From assembly GCA_002410555.1 (NCBI GenBank), contig DHSR01000064.1, positions 1 to 53,986 on the forward strand: a stretch of 53,986 nt of DNA, written 5' to 3'. The position numbers and the translations under genes are program-made. The number at the start of each line of letters is the position of its first letter. The first letter of the stretch is position 1. Shown here piece after piece: positions 45,403 through 53,015 of this stretch. The stretch is from Bacteroidales bacterium UBA5281 (lineage in GTDB: Bacteria > Bacteroidota > Bacteroidia > Bacteroidales > Lentimicrobiaceae). Under the pieces are notes generated by a model, which worked only from the letters and a program-made list of their open reading frames with translations, was not told the origin of the DNA and did no database searches.

Positions 45403-47463
45403 ATGAAAACGAAAATTTTGTTTCTTTTCCTGATATTTACCGCTCTGGCGTTTACTTCCTGTTTGAAAGATGAAGTTTATGAAGGCCCCCCGGTGCTTAG
45501 CGACCTGACCATTACCCCACAAGCCCCCGGTGATAATGATGCCGTTACTGTTAGCGTTATTGCCAGCGATATGAATGGTGTAAAAGCCGTTACACTTTAT
45601 TACAAAGTGGATAACGGATCATTTACCAGCCTTACGATGACTTCATCAGGCACCAAAACCTACACTGCCCAGATCCCAAAACAGGATGTAGGTAAAACCG
45701 TTTTTTATTATGCAGAGGCTGAAAACAATTCAGGACAAAAATCAACCATTCCAGACGGTGCCCCGGAATCTACCGCAGCCTATACCGTGGGAGCACCCAG
45801 CATCGTGATGAATGAAGTTTACAGCCGTGGTACGCCAGATGCCCCCGACTGGATTGAGATTTACAATAATTCCGACTCTCCTGCCGATATCAGTGGATTT
45901 AAGGTGTATGATGGCGGCGGACTGGCAGGCACCAAGCCCAAAAAAGAAATACCGGCAGGAACCATTCTCCCCGGGAGAGGCTTTTATGTAATTATTGTAG
46001 ATGATGAATCAGGTTCCGGATTCGGACTTTCAAGTGGTGGTGAAGAAGTCTGGTTTGAAAATGCGAATGGAAACATCATTGACAATGTAGTTTTTCCAGC
46101 ATTTGAACCTTCTCAGTCTTATGGAAGAGTGCCTGATGGGAGCGGAGCCTGGCAGATTCTTGATAAGATTACCAAAGGATCAGCCAACGATGATTCGCCT
46201 CCAGCCCCGCTCATCCTGATAAACGAATGTTACTCACGCGGTAACGCCGAAAATCCTGACTGGATTGAAATCTACAATGCAACAACGGGAGCCGTTGACA
46301 TTAGCGGATATAAAATATACGACAACGGTGGACAGGAAGGCACCAAACCCAAAAAGGAAATTCCGGCCGGCACCAACCTGCCTCCAAAAGGATTTTATGT
46401 AATTGTTGTAGATGATGAATCTGCAAGTGGATTCGGCCTTGGAAGTGGTGGCGATCAGGTGTGGCTCGAAAATATCACAGGTACCGTTATTGATGAGGTA
46501 ACCATACCCGCGCTTGACGAAAATACCTCATTTGGCCGGTATCCGGATGGTGATGTCAACATGCAGGTGCTTTATATAATAACTCCCGGAGCCGCCAACA
46601 ATAACTCAGCCCCTCCGGCTGCAATAGTGCTCATGAATGAATTGTTTTCAAGAGGCACAACTGAAGACCCCGACTGGGTTGAAATTTATAATGCTTCTAC
46701 CGTAGCTGCCGACATTAGTGGATATAAAATCTATGATAATGGTGGGCAGGCTGGCACCAAACCCAAAAAAGAAGTCCCTGCAGGAACCATTCTTGAACCG
46801 GGTGCCTATTATGTAATTGTGGTGGACGATGATGCCGGAAGTGGATTTGGACTCTCCAGCGGTGGCGAACAGATCTGGTTTGAAAATGCCGAAGGAAACA
46901 TTATTGACGAAATTACCTTTCCTGCAATGGCTGAAACCGAATCCTATGGCCGTTATCCGGATGGTACAGCCAATTTGCAAATTCTGAATGTAATCACGAA
47001 AGGAGCTGCCAATGACAACTCAACGCCTCCGCCAGCCATCAACATACTGATGAATGAGATTTTCTCGAGAGGCTCAGACCCGGACTTTGACTGGGTAGAG
47101 ATTTTCAATGCTTCTGCAGTAGATGTTGACCTTGGTGGCTACAAAATTTACGATTCAGGTGGGCAGACGGGTTCCAAGCCCAAAAAAGAGTTCCCTGCCG
47201 GAACCATTATTCCCGCCGGTGGATTTTATGTGATAGTGGTTGACGATGCAGATGCCAGTGGATTTGGCCTTTCAAGCGGTGGCGAACAAGTATGGCTCGA
47301 AAATGCCGAAAGCACCGTAATCGACGATATCACCTTCCCCGCAATGTCTGAAGTTCAATCATATGGCCGAAAGCCAGATGGTTCCGCTAATTTCTTCATC
47401 TTTACAGAAATCACCAAAGGCGGCTCCAATAATAATGCGGCTACTTTAGCCCGAATCAGATAA
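45403..47463 (+). CDS. Lipoprotein with four lamin-tail domains
   Basis: 686 residues. The lipobox FTSC places the lipid on Cys20. Residues about 30-125 form an Ig-like domain of the kind found before lamin-tail domains (SVIASDMNGVKAVTLYY). Four lamin-tail (LTD) domains follow at about 133, 269, 407 and 546, each starting with MNE.(Y/F)SRG and DW(I/V)EI(Y/F)N and containing GTKPKKE.PAGT, YVI.VDD..(G/A)SGFGL and a YGR.PDG end. It is the last gene of the transcript DUF47-PiT-porin-lipoprotein, ending before a terminator-like hairpin. Bacterial LTDs are surface domains with proposed roles in binding or anchoring; one could hold phosphate-containing polymers, but that is speculation. Confidence 0.85.
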   Translation: MKTKILFLFLIFTALAFTSCLKDEVYEGPPVLSDLTITPQAPGDNDAVTVSVIASDMNGVKAVTLYYKVDNGSFTSLTMTSSGTKTYTAQIPKQDVGKTVFYYAEAENNSGQKSTIPDGAPESTAAYTVGAPSIVMNEVYSRGTPDAPDWIEIYNNSDSPADISGFKVYDGGGLAGTKPKKEIPAGTILPGRGFYVIIVDDESGSGFGLSSGGEEVWFENANGNIIDNVVFPAFEPSQSYGRVPDGSGAWQILDKITKGSANDDSPPAPLILINECYSRGNAENPDWIEIYNATTGAVDISGYKIYDNGGQEGTKPKKEIPAGTNLPPKGFYVIVVDDESASGFGLGSGGDQVWLENITGTVIDEVTIPALDENTSFGRYPDGDVNMQVLYIITPGAANNNSAPPAAIVLMNELFSRGTTEDPDWVEIYNASTVAADISGYKIYDNGGQAGTKPKKEVPAGTILEPGAYYVIVVDDDAGSGFGLSSGGEQIWFENAEGNIIDEITFPAMAETESYGRYPDGTANLQILNVITKGAANDNSTPPPAINILMNEIFSRGSDPDFDWVEIFNASAVDVDLGGYKIYDSGGQTGSKPKKEFPAGTIIPAGGFYVIVVDDADASGFGLSSGGEQVWLENAESTVIDDITFPAMSEVQSYGRKPDGSANFFIFTEITKGGSNNNAATLARIR

Positions 47464-47475
47464 TCATTCATAAAG

Positions 47476-47520
47476 CCAACTGCCCGTTTTGAAAAACTGA
47501 CAGTTGGTTTTATTATTTAT
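47476..47520 (+). terminator. Intrinsic terminator of the phosphate operon
   Basis: CCAACTG (47476-47482) pairs with CAGTTGG (47501-47507), with an inner TTTT/AAAA stretch, followed by TTTTATTATTTAT. It starts 13 bases after the lamin-tail stop. Confidence 0.75.
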
Positions 47521-47539
47521 CATCTGAAAAACCAATATC

Positions 47540-47557
47540 GAGATATTTTTATATCTC
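47540..47557. promoter_or_regulatory. Inverted repeat GAGATAT-TTTT-ATATCTC
   Basis: Perfect seven-base arms with a TTTT loop, 26 bases before the start of the CYTH-like gene. It could be an operator or a leader hairpin. It is AT-rich, so chance is possible. Confidence 0.35.
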
Positions 47558-47582
47558 TGATAATCTAATATATACAAAGAAA

Positions 47583-48224
47583 ATGACAAAAGAAAAAATA
47601 GAAATTGGAGAACAATCCAAACCGCGATTTGAATTTCGTTCCTTCGGGCAAAACTTTGATGACGCACACAAACGCATGTCCCGTTTTTCGGTGCCGGTTC
47701 CTGAAAAAGTATGGGAGCGCTATTCGGAAGAAATCTACATCCTTTCGCGAACCAACGACATCAACAATACCAAAATCCGGAATGGCAAAATGGATATTAA
47801 AACCTATGTTCAAACTGTAGATGGACTGGAACAATGGAACCCACTGATGAAAGGCGGGTTCCCAATTCAGGCTTCAGTATTGAAAAAGGAGGTTTTCCCG
47901 GCTTTTCAGGTAAACATTCCCCCCTTTCAGAAAGAAGAATACAGTTTTGATGAATTCATGGAAATGATCCGGAATCATCCTGATTTACAGGCAGTATATG
48001 TAAAAAAACAGCGTTTTGGTTATATGGTCAATGATACCATTTGCGAATACGGCATTGTACTGATCAATGGAGCGCGGGTGGTAACCATCAACTCGGAATC
48101 AACCGAAGTGGAAGACATCAAAAAAACCATCAAAGACATCGGTGCAGAAGGTATGGAAAACATTAATTACCTTCAGGCCATTAAACGGGTTATTGGAATG
48201 ATTGATAAGCCACTGGCGAATTAG
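47583..48224 (+). CDS. Divergent CYTH-like (triphosphate tunnel) protein
   Basis: 213 residues, cytoplasmic. I do not recognise a named family with certainty, but the order of strands fits the CYTH/triphosphate-tunnel fold: EEIYILS (49-55), KIRNGKMDIK (64-73) with alternating basic residues, GLEQWNP (81-87), VYVKKQRFGYMV (about 135-146), ICEYGIVLINGARVVTINSES, and NINYLQAIK near the end, echoing the N-Y-S-Y tail of CYTH enzymes. Basic residues on alternate positions would line a tunnel for polyphosphate or triphosphate. It follows the phosphate operon and precedes a classical CYTH gene. It may bind or process polyphosphate; this is inference. Confidence 0.55.
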   Translation: MTKEKIEIGEQSKPRFEFRSFGQNFDDAHKRMSRFSVPVPEKVWERYSEEIYILSRTNDINNTKIRNGKMDIKTYVQTVDGLEQWNPLMKGGFPIQASVLKKEVFPAFQVNIPPFQKEEYSFDEFMEMIRNHPDLQAVYVKKQRFGYMVNDTICEYGIVLINGARVVTINSESTEVEDIKKTIKDIGAEGMENINYLQAIKRVIGMIDKPLAN

Positions 48225-48484
48225 TTTTGAAGGTCAGGAGTGAGCAGTGAAGAAGAGCGGTGAGCGGTGAGCGGTGAGCGATGAGTGGTGAGCGGTGAGT
48301 GATGAGCGGTGAGCGGTGAGAAGTTAGAAGTCAGAGGTTAGAAATTTCATCTTCCCGTCTTCTGTTCTTCCCGTCTTATTGTCACCCAAACAGAAGCAGG
48401 ATTTTCAAGAGAATGTCCGCCCCTCGTTCCTTCAAGCGACCCCTAACTTTTTAAACATTTAACAATTGGATAAAATCAAAAAAT
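48225..48484. other. Intergenic region dominated by a period-7 array
   Basis: 260 bases: the GAGCGGT array (48255-48317), GTTAG-type heptamers to about 48341, then a pyrimidine-rich stretch with two CTTCCCGTCTT copies (48352-48379). No gene. TAACTTTT near 48447 is one base off a -7 box for the CYTH gene. Confidence 0.6.
48255..48341. repeat. Period-7 array (GAGCGGT and related units)
   Basis: Nine contiguous seven-base units: six GAGCGGT, plus GAGCGAT, GAGTGGT and GAGTGAT variants. The phase continues into AAGTTAG, AAGTCAG, AGGTTAG. The last three are complementary to the CTCTAAC-type units at the left end of the window. Confidence 0.85.
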
Positions 48485-48952
48485 ATGGCACAAGAAATAG
48501 AAAGAAAATTTTTGGTAAAAGGCGATTTTAAGTCTTTGGCTCACAAAGAAACCCGCATTATACAGGGGTACCTTTCATCGGTACCTGAGCGTACGGTAAG
48601 GGCTAGGATTAAGGGCGATAAAGGCTTTATAACCATTAAAGGCATCGGCAGTGCTTCGGGCGCCAGCCGCTATGAATGGGAAAAAGAAATTCCAGTGGAA
48701 GAAGTACGGGAGCTGCTGAAAATTTGCGAACCGGGAGTAATTGACAAAACGCGTTTCCTGGTAAAGTCAGGAGAACATACTTTTGAAGTGGATGAGTTTT
48801 ATGGCGTAAACCAGGGACTTGTTGTAGCTGAAATTGAACTGGATTCAGAAGAGGAAAATTTCGATAAACCATCCTGGCTCGGTCAGGAGGTTACCGGCGA
48901 TTCAAGATACTACAATGCCATGCTGATGAAGCATCCGTTTTCTGAATGGTAA
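48485..48952 (+). CDS. CYTH-domain protein (class IV adenylate cyclase/triphosphatase type)
   Basis: 155 residues, a complete CYTH domain. The defining E-x-E-x-K motif is EIERK (4-8), followed by GYLSSVPERTVRARIKG, GFITIKG, YEWEKEIP, KTRFLVKSGEHTFEVDEF and VAEIELDSEE, the alternating charged strands of the triphosphate tunnel. Bacterial members of this size are usually inorganic triphosphatases, or thiamine-triphosphatase or adenylate-cyclase-like. It lies between the divergent CYTH-like protein and an SLC13 transporter on the same strand. Confidence 0.92.
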   Translation: MAQEIERKFLVKGDFKSLAHKETRIIQGYLSSVPERTVRARIKGDKGFITIKGIGSASGASRYEWEKEIPVEEVRELLKICEPGVIDKTRFLVKSGEHTFEVDEFYGVNQGLVVAEIELDSEEENFDKPSWLGQEVTGDSRYYNAMLMKHPFSEW

Positions 48953-49075
48953 TTCACCGCGGGCATATGCAGGGTGGGAACATTGGCAATTAACGGAGCA
49001 TTTCTCTTGTTCCGTTATTGCCTTTGGCCAAAAACTTATTAACGTTTAAATCTTTATAGTCACAACACTGTTTTT

Positions 49076-50701
49076 ATGGTTCAATTTCCGGAAGAGAAAC
49101 CTGCTCAGACGATTTTCGATCCGCTTGATATGCATAATTATCGTATCGAAAAGCTTCCAAAACGAAAAAAAGGCGGAATAGAAAAATGGTTAGCCATTAT
49201 TGGTCCCATCCTCGCAATCTTAGCTTTTATCTTGTTTGGTTTTGTGATTGAATTGCCATTTTTGCAGGATATTGAGGCAAATTCATTGGTTTCAAAGGAA
49301 GCAATGAAGGCATTTGATACATTGGGACCCAAAGGATTTACCCGCATCAATCATCTGATGCTCGGTATTTTTCTGGCCAGTATTATTTTATGGATGACTG
49401 AAGCCATTCCAAATTACCTGACCTCATTAATTTTGATCGTCGGACTTGTGCTTACGGGGGTACTTTCCGAAAAAGAATCATATGCGCAACTCGGACACCC
49501 GGTTATGTGGCTAAACATCATGTCGTTTGTATTGGCAAGTATGCTGGTAGCTACAGGGGTTGCCAAAAGATTTGCCTTATGGTTTATCCTGAAATTCGGT
49601 AAAAGCGCAGGGTCAATTTTTATGAGCTTTATAGTTATAAATATAGTGCTTTCGGCATTTATTTCAGCTACCACGGCCAAGGCCGCCATATTGCTTCCAA
49701 TCTTTATGGTTATTGCAGCCATTTATGGTGCCCGTGGAGGCGCGAATCGCAATAATTTCGGCAGGAGCATAGTGCTGCAAAACCTCGTATACATTAATGT
49801 TGGTGCCAGCGGATTCCTTACCGGGTCAGGAGCCAATTTGCTTGCAGCCGCATTGATAGGAGGAGCCATAGGGGGCAGTATTTATTTCACCGACTGGGCA
49901 ATGGCTATGTTACCGATGATGGTCGGCATAATGCTGATCGCATATATTCTCGCCATGAAAGTATTTTTCCCGCTTTCGCCTGAGGAACGCACGCCTCAAA
50001 TTGAAGGGGGCATGGAGCGTCTGAAACAAGAATATAAAAAATTAGGTACCATCACCCTGCAGGAAGTCAAATCAATAGTGATTTTTGCGTTGATTCTCGG
50101 GTTCTGGTCAACTGACCGCCTGCATGGCATCAGCCCGACAGCAGTAGCCTTTGTGGGTGCCATCGTTGCCCTTTTGCCCCGCATTGGTATCATCAACTGG
50201 AACGAGGTGGATATACCCTGGCACCTGATGCTCTTTTCAGCCGGTGCCTATACGCTGGGTGCAGGCTTTGCGGCAACCGATTTGCCGTCCATAAGTGTAA
50301 ACGCCTTTTTTAATCATCTGGGAATTGGTAACAATACACCGTTTTGGGTGTTATATCTGATGCTCACCGCAGTAATGATTTTCAGTGCACTCATTTTTCA
50401 ATCGAAAACCATGCGGGCAATGATATTTATTCCCATAGCAATAGGAGTAGCTCAACGCTTCGGATTCAGCATTGTAAGTCTGGCGCTGCCGGTAGCATTT
50501 ATGATTGAACATGTATATGTATTGCCTTTCAATAGTAAACCGGCTGCTTTACTGTATGAAACGGATCAATACAGCCTGACCGATACTTTTAAATACGGTT
50601 TTACCATCATGGTTATAGCGTGGGTGCTAAATATTGCAGCCGGTGAAACCTGGTTTAGAATATTGGGAATTACCCCAAATGGTGTTTTTGGTTTGTTTTA
50701 A
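49076..50701 (+). CDS. SLC13/DASS-family anion:Na+ symporter
   Basis: 541 residues. A long cytoplasmic N-terminus (about 40 residues, basic) leads into about 12 membrane helices with the DASS layout: MTEAIPNYLTSLILIVGLVLTG and two hairpin motifs. The two Ser-Asn-Thr motifs that bind sodium and substrate are altered: ISATTAKAAILLP (about residue 196) and QSKTMRAMIFIP (about 441). Substrates of the family are dicarboxylates, sulfate or phosphate; the last would suit the neighbours but cannot be read from sequence. The unrecognised protein at 50728 follows after 26 bases. Confidence 0.85.
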   Translation: MVQFPEEKPAQTIFDPLDMHNYRIEKLPKRKKGGIEKWLAIIGPILAILAFILFGFVIELPFLQDIEANSLVSKEAMKAFDTLGPKGFTRINHLMLGIFLASIILWMTEAIPNYLTSLILIVGLVLTGVLSEKESYAQLGHPVMWLNIMSFVLASMLVATGVAKRFALWFILKFGKSAGSIFMSFIVINIVLSAFISATTAKAAILLPIFMVIAAIYGARGGANRNNFGRSIVLQNLVYINVGASGFLTGSGANLLAAALIGGAIGGSIYFTDWAMAMLPMMVGIMLIAYILAMKVFFPLSPEERTPQIEGGMERLKQEYKKLGTITLQEVKSIVIFALILGFWSTDRLHGISPTAVAFVGAIVALLPRIGIINWNEVDIPWHLMLFSAGAYTLGAGFAATDLPSISVNAFFNHLGIGNNTPFWVLYLMLTAVMIFSALIFQSKTMRAMIFIPIAIGVAQRFGFSIVSLALPVAFMIEHVYVLPFNSKPAALLYETDQYSLTDTFKYGFTIMVIAWVLNIAAGETWFRILGITPNGVFGLF

Positions 50702-50727
50702 ACGTTTTAACCCTTTGACAATGACCT

Positions 50728-52191
50728 ATGATCGATGATTTAATAGAAATACATGATAAATTCTCTGTTGAGATTAAACTTGGGTTCAATGCCCGAAAAA
50801 AGCAGGAAATAAGTGATTTCAAAGTAAATACCTGGATTTTTATACCCAATAGTCTTGACATCAACCGTCATACCTACGATAAGTCGGATTTTTATCGTGA
50901 TCTTAAATCTAACATCAGGTTAATTACTCCTTCTTATCTTTTGCGCGACATTGCTGCACGCGATAAAGCCCCATTTGTACTTTTAGAAAAATCATTTGAA
51001 GCCCTGGCTTCTGAGCCAACACGTACCCGGGCCTCTGATTATGAATACCACATTCGCATGTTCGTTTCTATTGTTAAAAGTGCATTGCGTGATGAGATCA
51101 ACCATATCATCGACAATTCAACCGATGATGACATTGAATATCTGACCGATATTTATATAGAAAATGTGACATCCATTGCCGAAAATTACCGGCAATTGCG
51201 CAGAAACATCAATGTTTCTTCTGTAAGTAAGGAATTAATGAATTATTATTCTTTTGGCGATGAATTCTTAAGCAACCTCATAGAGCAACATACATTTAAA
51301 CTTTTGGCAGGCCTGGAAAAACAATCGGAATTTACTGAGACCATCGGATTAAAGCTAATGGAACGCATAACAACAGAGGTCAGTTATAAAAAGTCTAAAG
51401 GTTATCCCGTGGTTGAGAAGGATAGTGCAGACCGCAACCGCGATCTGGTATTCCGGCTTAGCCTGCTAAAAAAGTATGTTGAGAGTGAGCTATTTCTTAC
51501 CACCAATAAAAGACGTGACGGGATATGGATTGAACAAGTCTATTTAAGTATTGCAGCAGGTCTGTCAATGATTTTTGCTACGGCTATGGCTTTTTCATTT
51601 CAACAGAAATTCGGCAACTTTACCATGCCATTTTTTGTAGCCCTCGTTGTGAGCTATATGCTTAAAGATAGAATAAAAGAGCTTACACGCTACTACTTCG
51701 CTCACCGCCTGGGACGCCGGTTTTTTGACCACCGGACCAACATTACCCTGAATGATCACAAGATAGGATGGAGTAAAGAAAGCATGGATTTTATTACACA
51801 AGACCAGGCTCCTTCTGAGGTGAATGCAATACGTAATCGCTCGGCTATTCTGGAAGCCGACAATCGGAATAACCGCGAAAAAATCATATTGTACCGCCGG
51901 CTGGTGCGCCTTAATCGCAAAAGTCTGGACGAATGCAGTCAATATGCAACCAATGGTATAAACGACATCATCAGATTCAATGTGTCGAATTTCGTCCAAA
52001 AAATGGATAACCCCGTAGTACCCCTCTTTATTCCGGGTGAAGACGGCAATCTGGCCATCGTAAAAGGAGAAAAAATCTATTATATAAACCTCATTCTTCA
52101 GTTTAAAAATGAAGAACAATCAGAATATAAACGCTTCCGGATTGTACTAAACCGCAAAGGCATAAGTGAGATTGAGACTTTCACCGTGTGA
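50728..52191 (+). CDS. Uncharacterised two-helix membrane protein
   Basis: 487 residues, no family recognised. The N-terminal 270 residues are soluble and helical (repeated acidic and aromatic stretches such as YEYHIRMFVSIVKSALRDEI). Two membrane helices lie close together at about 272-295 (YLSIAAGLSMIFATAMAFSF) and 300-316 (FTMPFFVALVVSYML). The C-terminal 165 residues are soluble, with ARRFF-like basic segments and a beta-rich end (YYINLILQFKNEE, RFRIVLNRKGI). Both soluble parts should be cytoplasmic. It lies 26 bases after the SLC13 gene and is probably cotranscribed, so it might regulate or accompany that transporter. Confidence 0.75.
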   Translation: MIDDLIEIHDKFSVEIKLGFNARKKQEISDFKVNTWIFIPNSLDINRHTYDKSDFYRDLKSNIRLITPSYLLRDIAARDKAPFVLLEKSFEALASEPTRTRASDYEYHIRMFVSIVKSALRDEINHIIDNSTDDDIEYLTDIYIENVTSIAENYRQLRRNINVSSVSKELMNYYSFGDEFLSNLIEQHTFKLLAGLEKQSEFTETIGLKLMERITTEVSYKKSKGYPVVEKDSADRNRDLVFRLSLLKKYVESELFLTTNKRRDGIWIEQVYLSIAAGLSMIFATAMAFSFQQKFGNFTMPFFVALVVSYMLKDRIKELTRYYFAHRLGRRFFDHRTNITLNDHKIGWSKESMDFITQDQAPSEVNAIRNRSAILEADNRNNREKIILYRRLVRLNRKSLDECSQYATNGINDIIRFNVSNFVQKMDNPVVPLFIPGEDGNLAIVKGEKIYYINLILQFKNEEQSEYKRFRIVLNRKGISEIETFTV

Positions 52192-52370
52192 CGGAGTTGA
52201 AAATGGAGTACTTTCAGAAATTGAAAATGCTGTAACTTCTTTTTTACTCTCTAATCCCCAAATTCATATATAATCCGGTGAACATATTCACCAAAAAGGG
52301 TAAATTGGTGAACAGGGAAGTTTTGACCGGTTTTCCTACCGACAGGAAACAATTCCTCCAAACCCTTTGA

Positions 52371-52451
52371 CCTCCTTTTGATTCCGGGCATGGACGGGGT
52401 CATGAAGATGTTGTAAACGAAATGCGTAAAAAATATCCTGATGCCGATTAA
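52371..52451 (+). pseudogene. Remnant of an antitoxin gene
   Basis: The frame ending at 52451 reads DSGHGRGHEDVVNEMRKK then YPDAD, resembling the C-terminal tail of antitoxins paired with ParE toxins (HEEVM-type helix). It overlaps the toxin ATG at 52441 by 11 bases, as in intact operons. The same frame is closed by TGA at 52368-52370 and no start follows it, so the N-terminal part is lost or disrupted. Confidence 0.4.
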
Positions 52452-52740
52452 AATTGTATGGGCTCGTCTCGCTTCCAGAAATTTTGAAAACATCCTTCAA
52501 TATCTTGACCAAAATTGGGAAAGGAGAGTATCCCTTGCATTTATCGATACCGTTGAGGAAAATATCTCCTTTATCAAGGAAAATCCCAGGCAATTTCCAT
52601 TGATTAATATCGAATTAAGCATCAGATAATCCGTGCTGACAAAGCGCAATACATTGTACTATCGACAGGGAGGCAATGAGATTCATTTGCTAAGAGTCTT
52701 TGATACCCGGCAGAATCCCAATTCATTAAAGTTCTATTAG
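52441..52740 (+). pseudogene. ParE/RelE-type toxin broken by a stop codon
   Basis: The frame encodes a ParE-like toxin: WARLASRNFENILQYLDQNW at the start, ENPRQFPLI in the middle, then a TAA at 52627-52629, and in the same frame SVLTKRNTLYYRQGGNEIHL and FDTRQNPNSLKFY to the TAG at 52738. Homologues have Lys or Arg at the interrupted position (IR-K-S/C-V), so one AAA-to-TAA change explains it. Both halves are otherwise intact and in phase. Together with the antitoxin remnant upstream, this is a decaying toxin-antitoxin locus. Confidence 0.75.
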
Positions 52741-52773
52741 TATAGATCGACCTACTTATAGATAGATAAAACA

Positions 52774-52926
52774 TTAAATACCATTATTATAGGCTGCTAT
52801 TATTTGTTTTTGATTCATGGCTTTTAAAGGCACATACACACGTATCCCGTTTATTTTTATTACGGTCTCGTCAAGCATTTCGATGAGACCTTTTAACTGA
52901 TAGGAATTATACGATCTGATACACAA
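52774..52926 (-). CDS. Possible 50-residue protein or gene fragment
   Basis: A minus-strand frame contains QLKGLIEMLDETVIKINGIR then VYVPLKAMNQKQIIAAYNNGI, a peptide of plausible composition. A TTG at 52926 or the internal ATG at 52878 could start it. It may be the C-terminal fragment of a lost gene or a real small protein. It lies back to back with the lipoprotein promoter at 52940. No family recognised. Confidence 0.25.
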   Translation of the reverse strand: MCIRSYNSYQLKGLIEMLDETVIKINGIRVYVPLKAMNQKQIIAAYNNGI

Positions 52927-52939
52927 AGGCTTTTATCAT

Positions 52940-52947
52940 TAACTTTG
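52940..52947 (+). promoter_or_regulatory. -7 promoter box (TAACTTTG) of the lipoprotein gene
   Basis: Exact consensus, 69 bases before the ATG at 53016. The leader is strongly AT-rich. No clear -33 TTG. Confidence 0.5.
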
Positions 52948-53015
52948 TTTTGGTAATAACGATTGAACACTTATATAAAAACAACTGAATATGAATATAA
53001 AATATAAAAAAAACT

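Noticed and set aside
45790..47463. Four regularly spaced similar DNA segments suggestive of a repeat array
   Set aside because: They are the coding sequence of the four lamin-tail domains in one open frame, so they are protein repeats.
48255..48341. CRISPR array
   Set aside because: Units are seven bases, contiguous and without spacers; no cas gene is in the window.
51595..52119. 174-codon minus-strand frame
   Set aside because: It is antisense to the C-terminal part of the two-helix membrane protein, whose own frame is longer and has plausible start and spacing.
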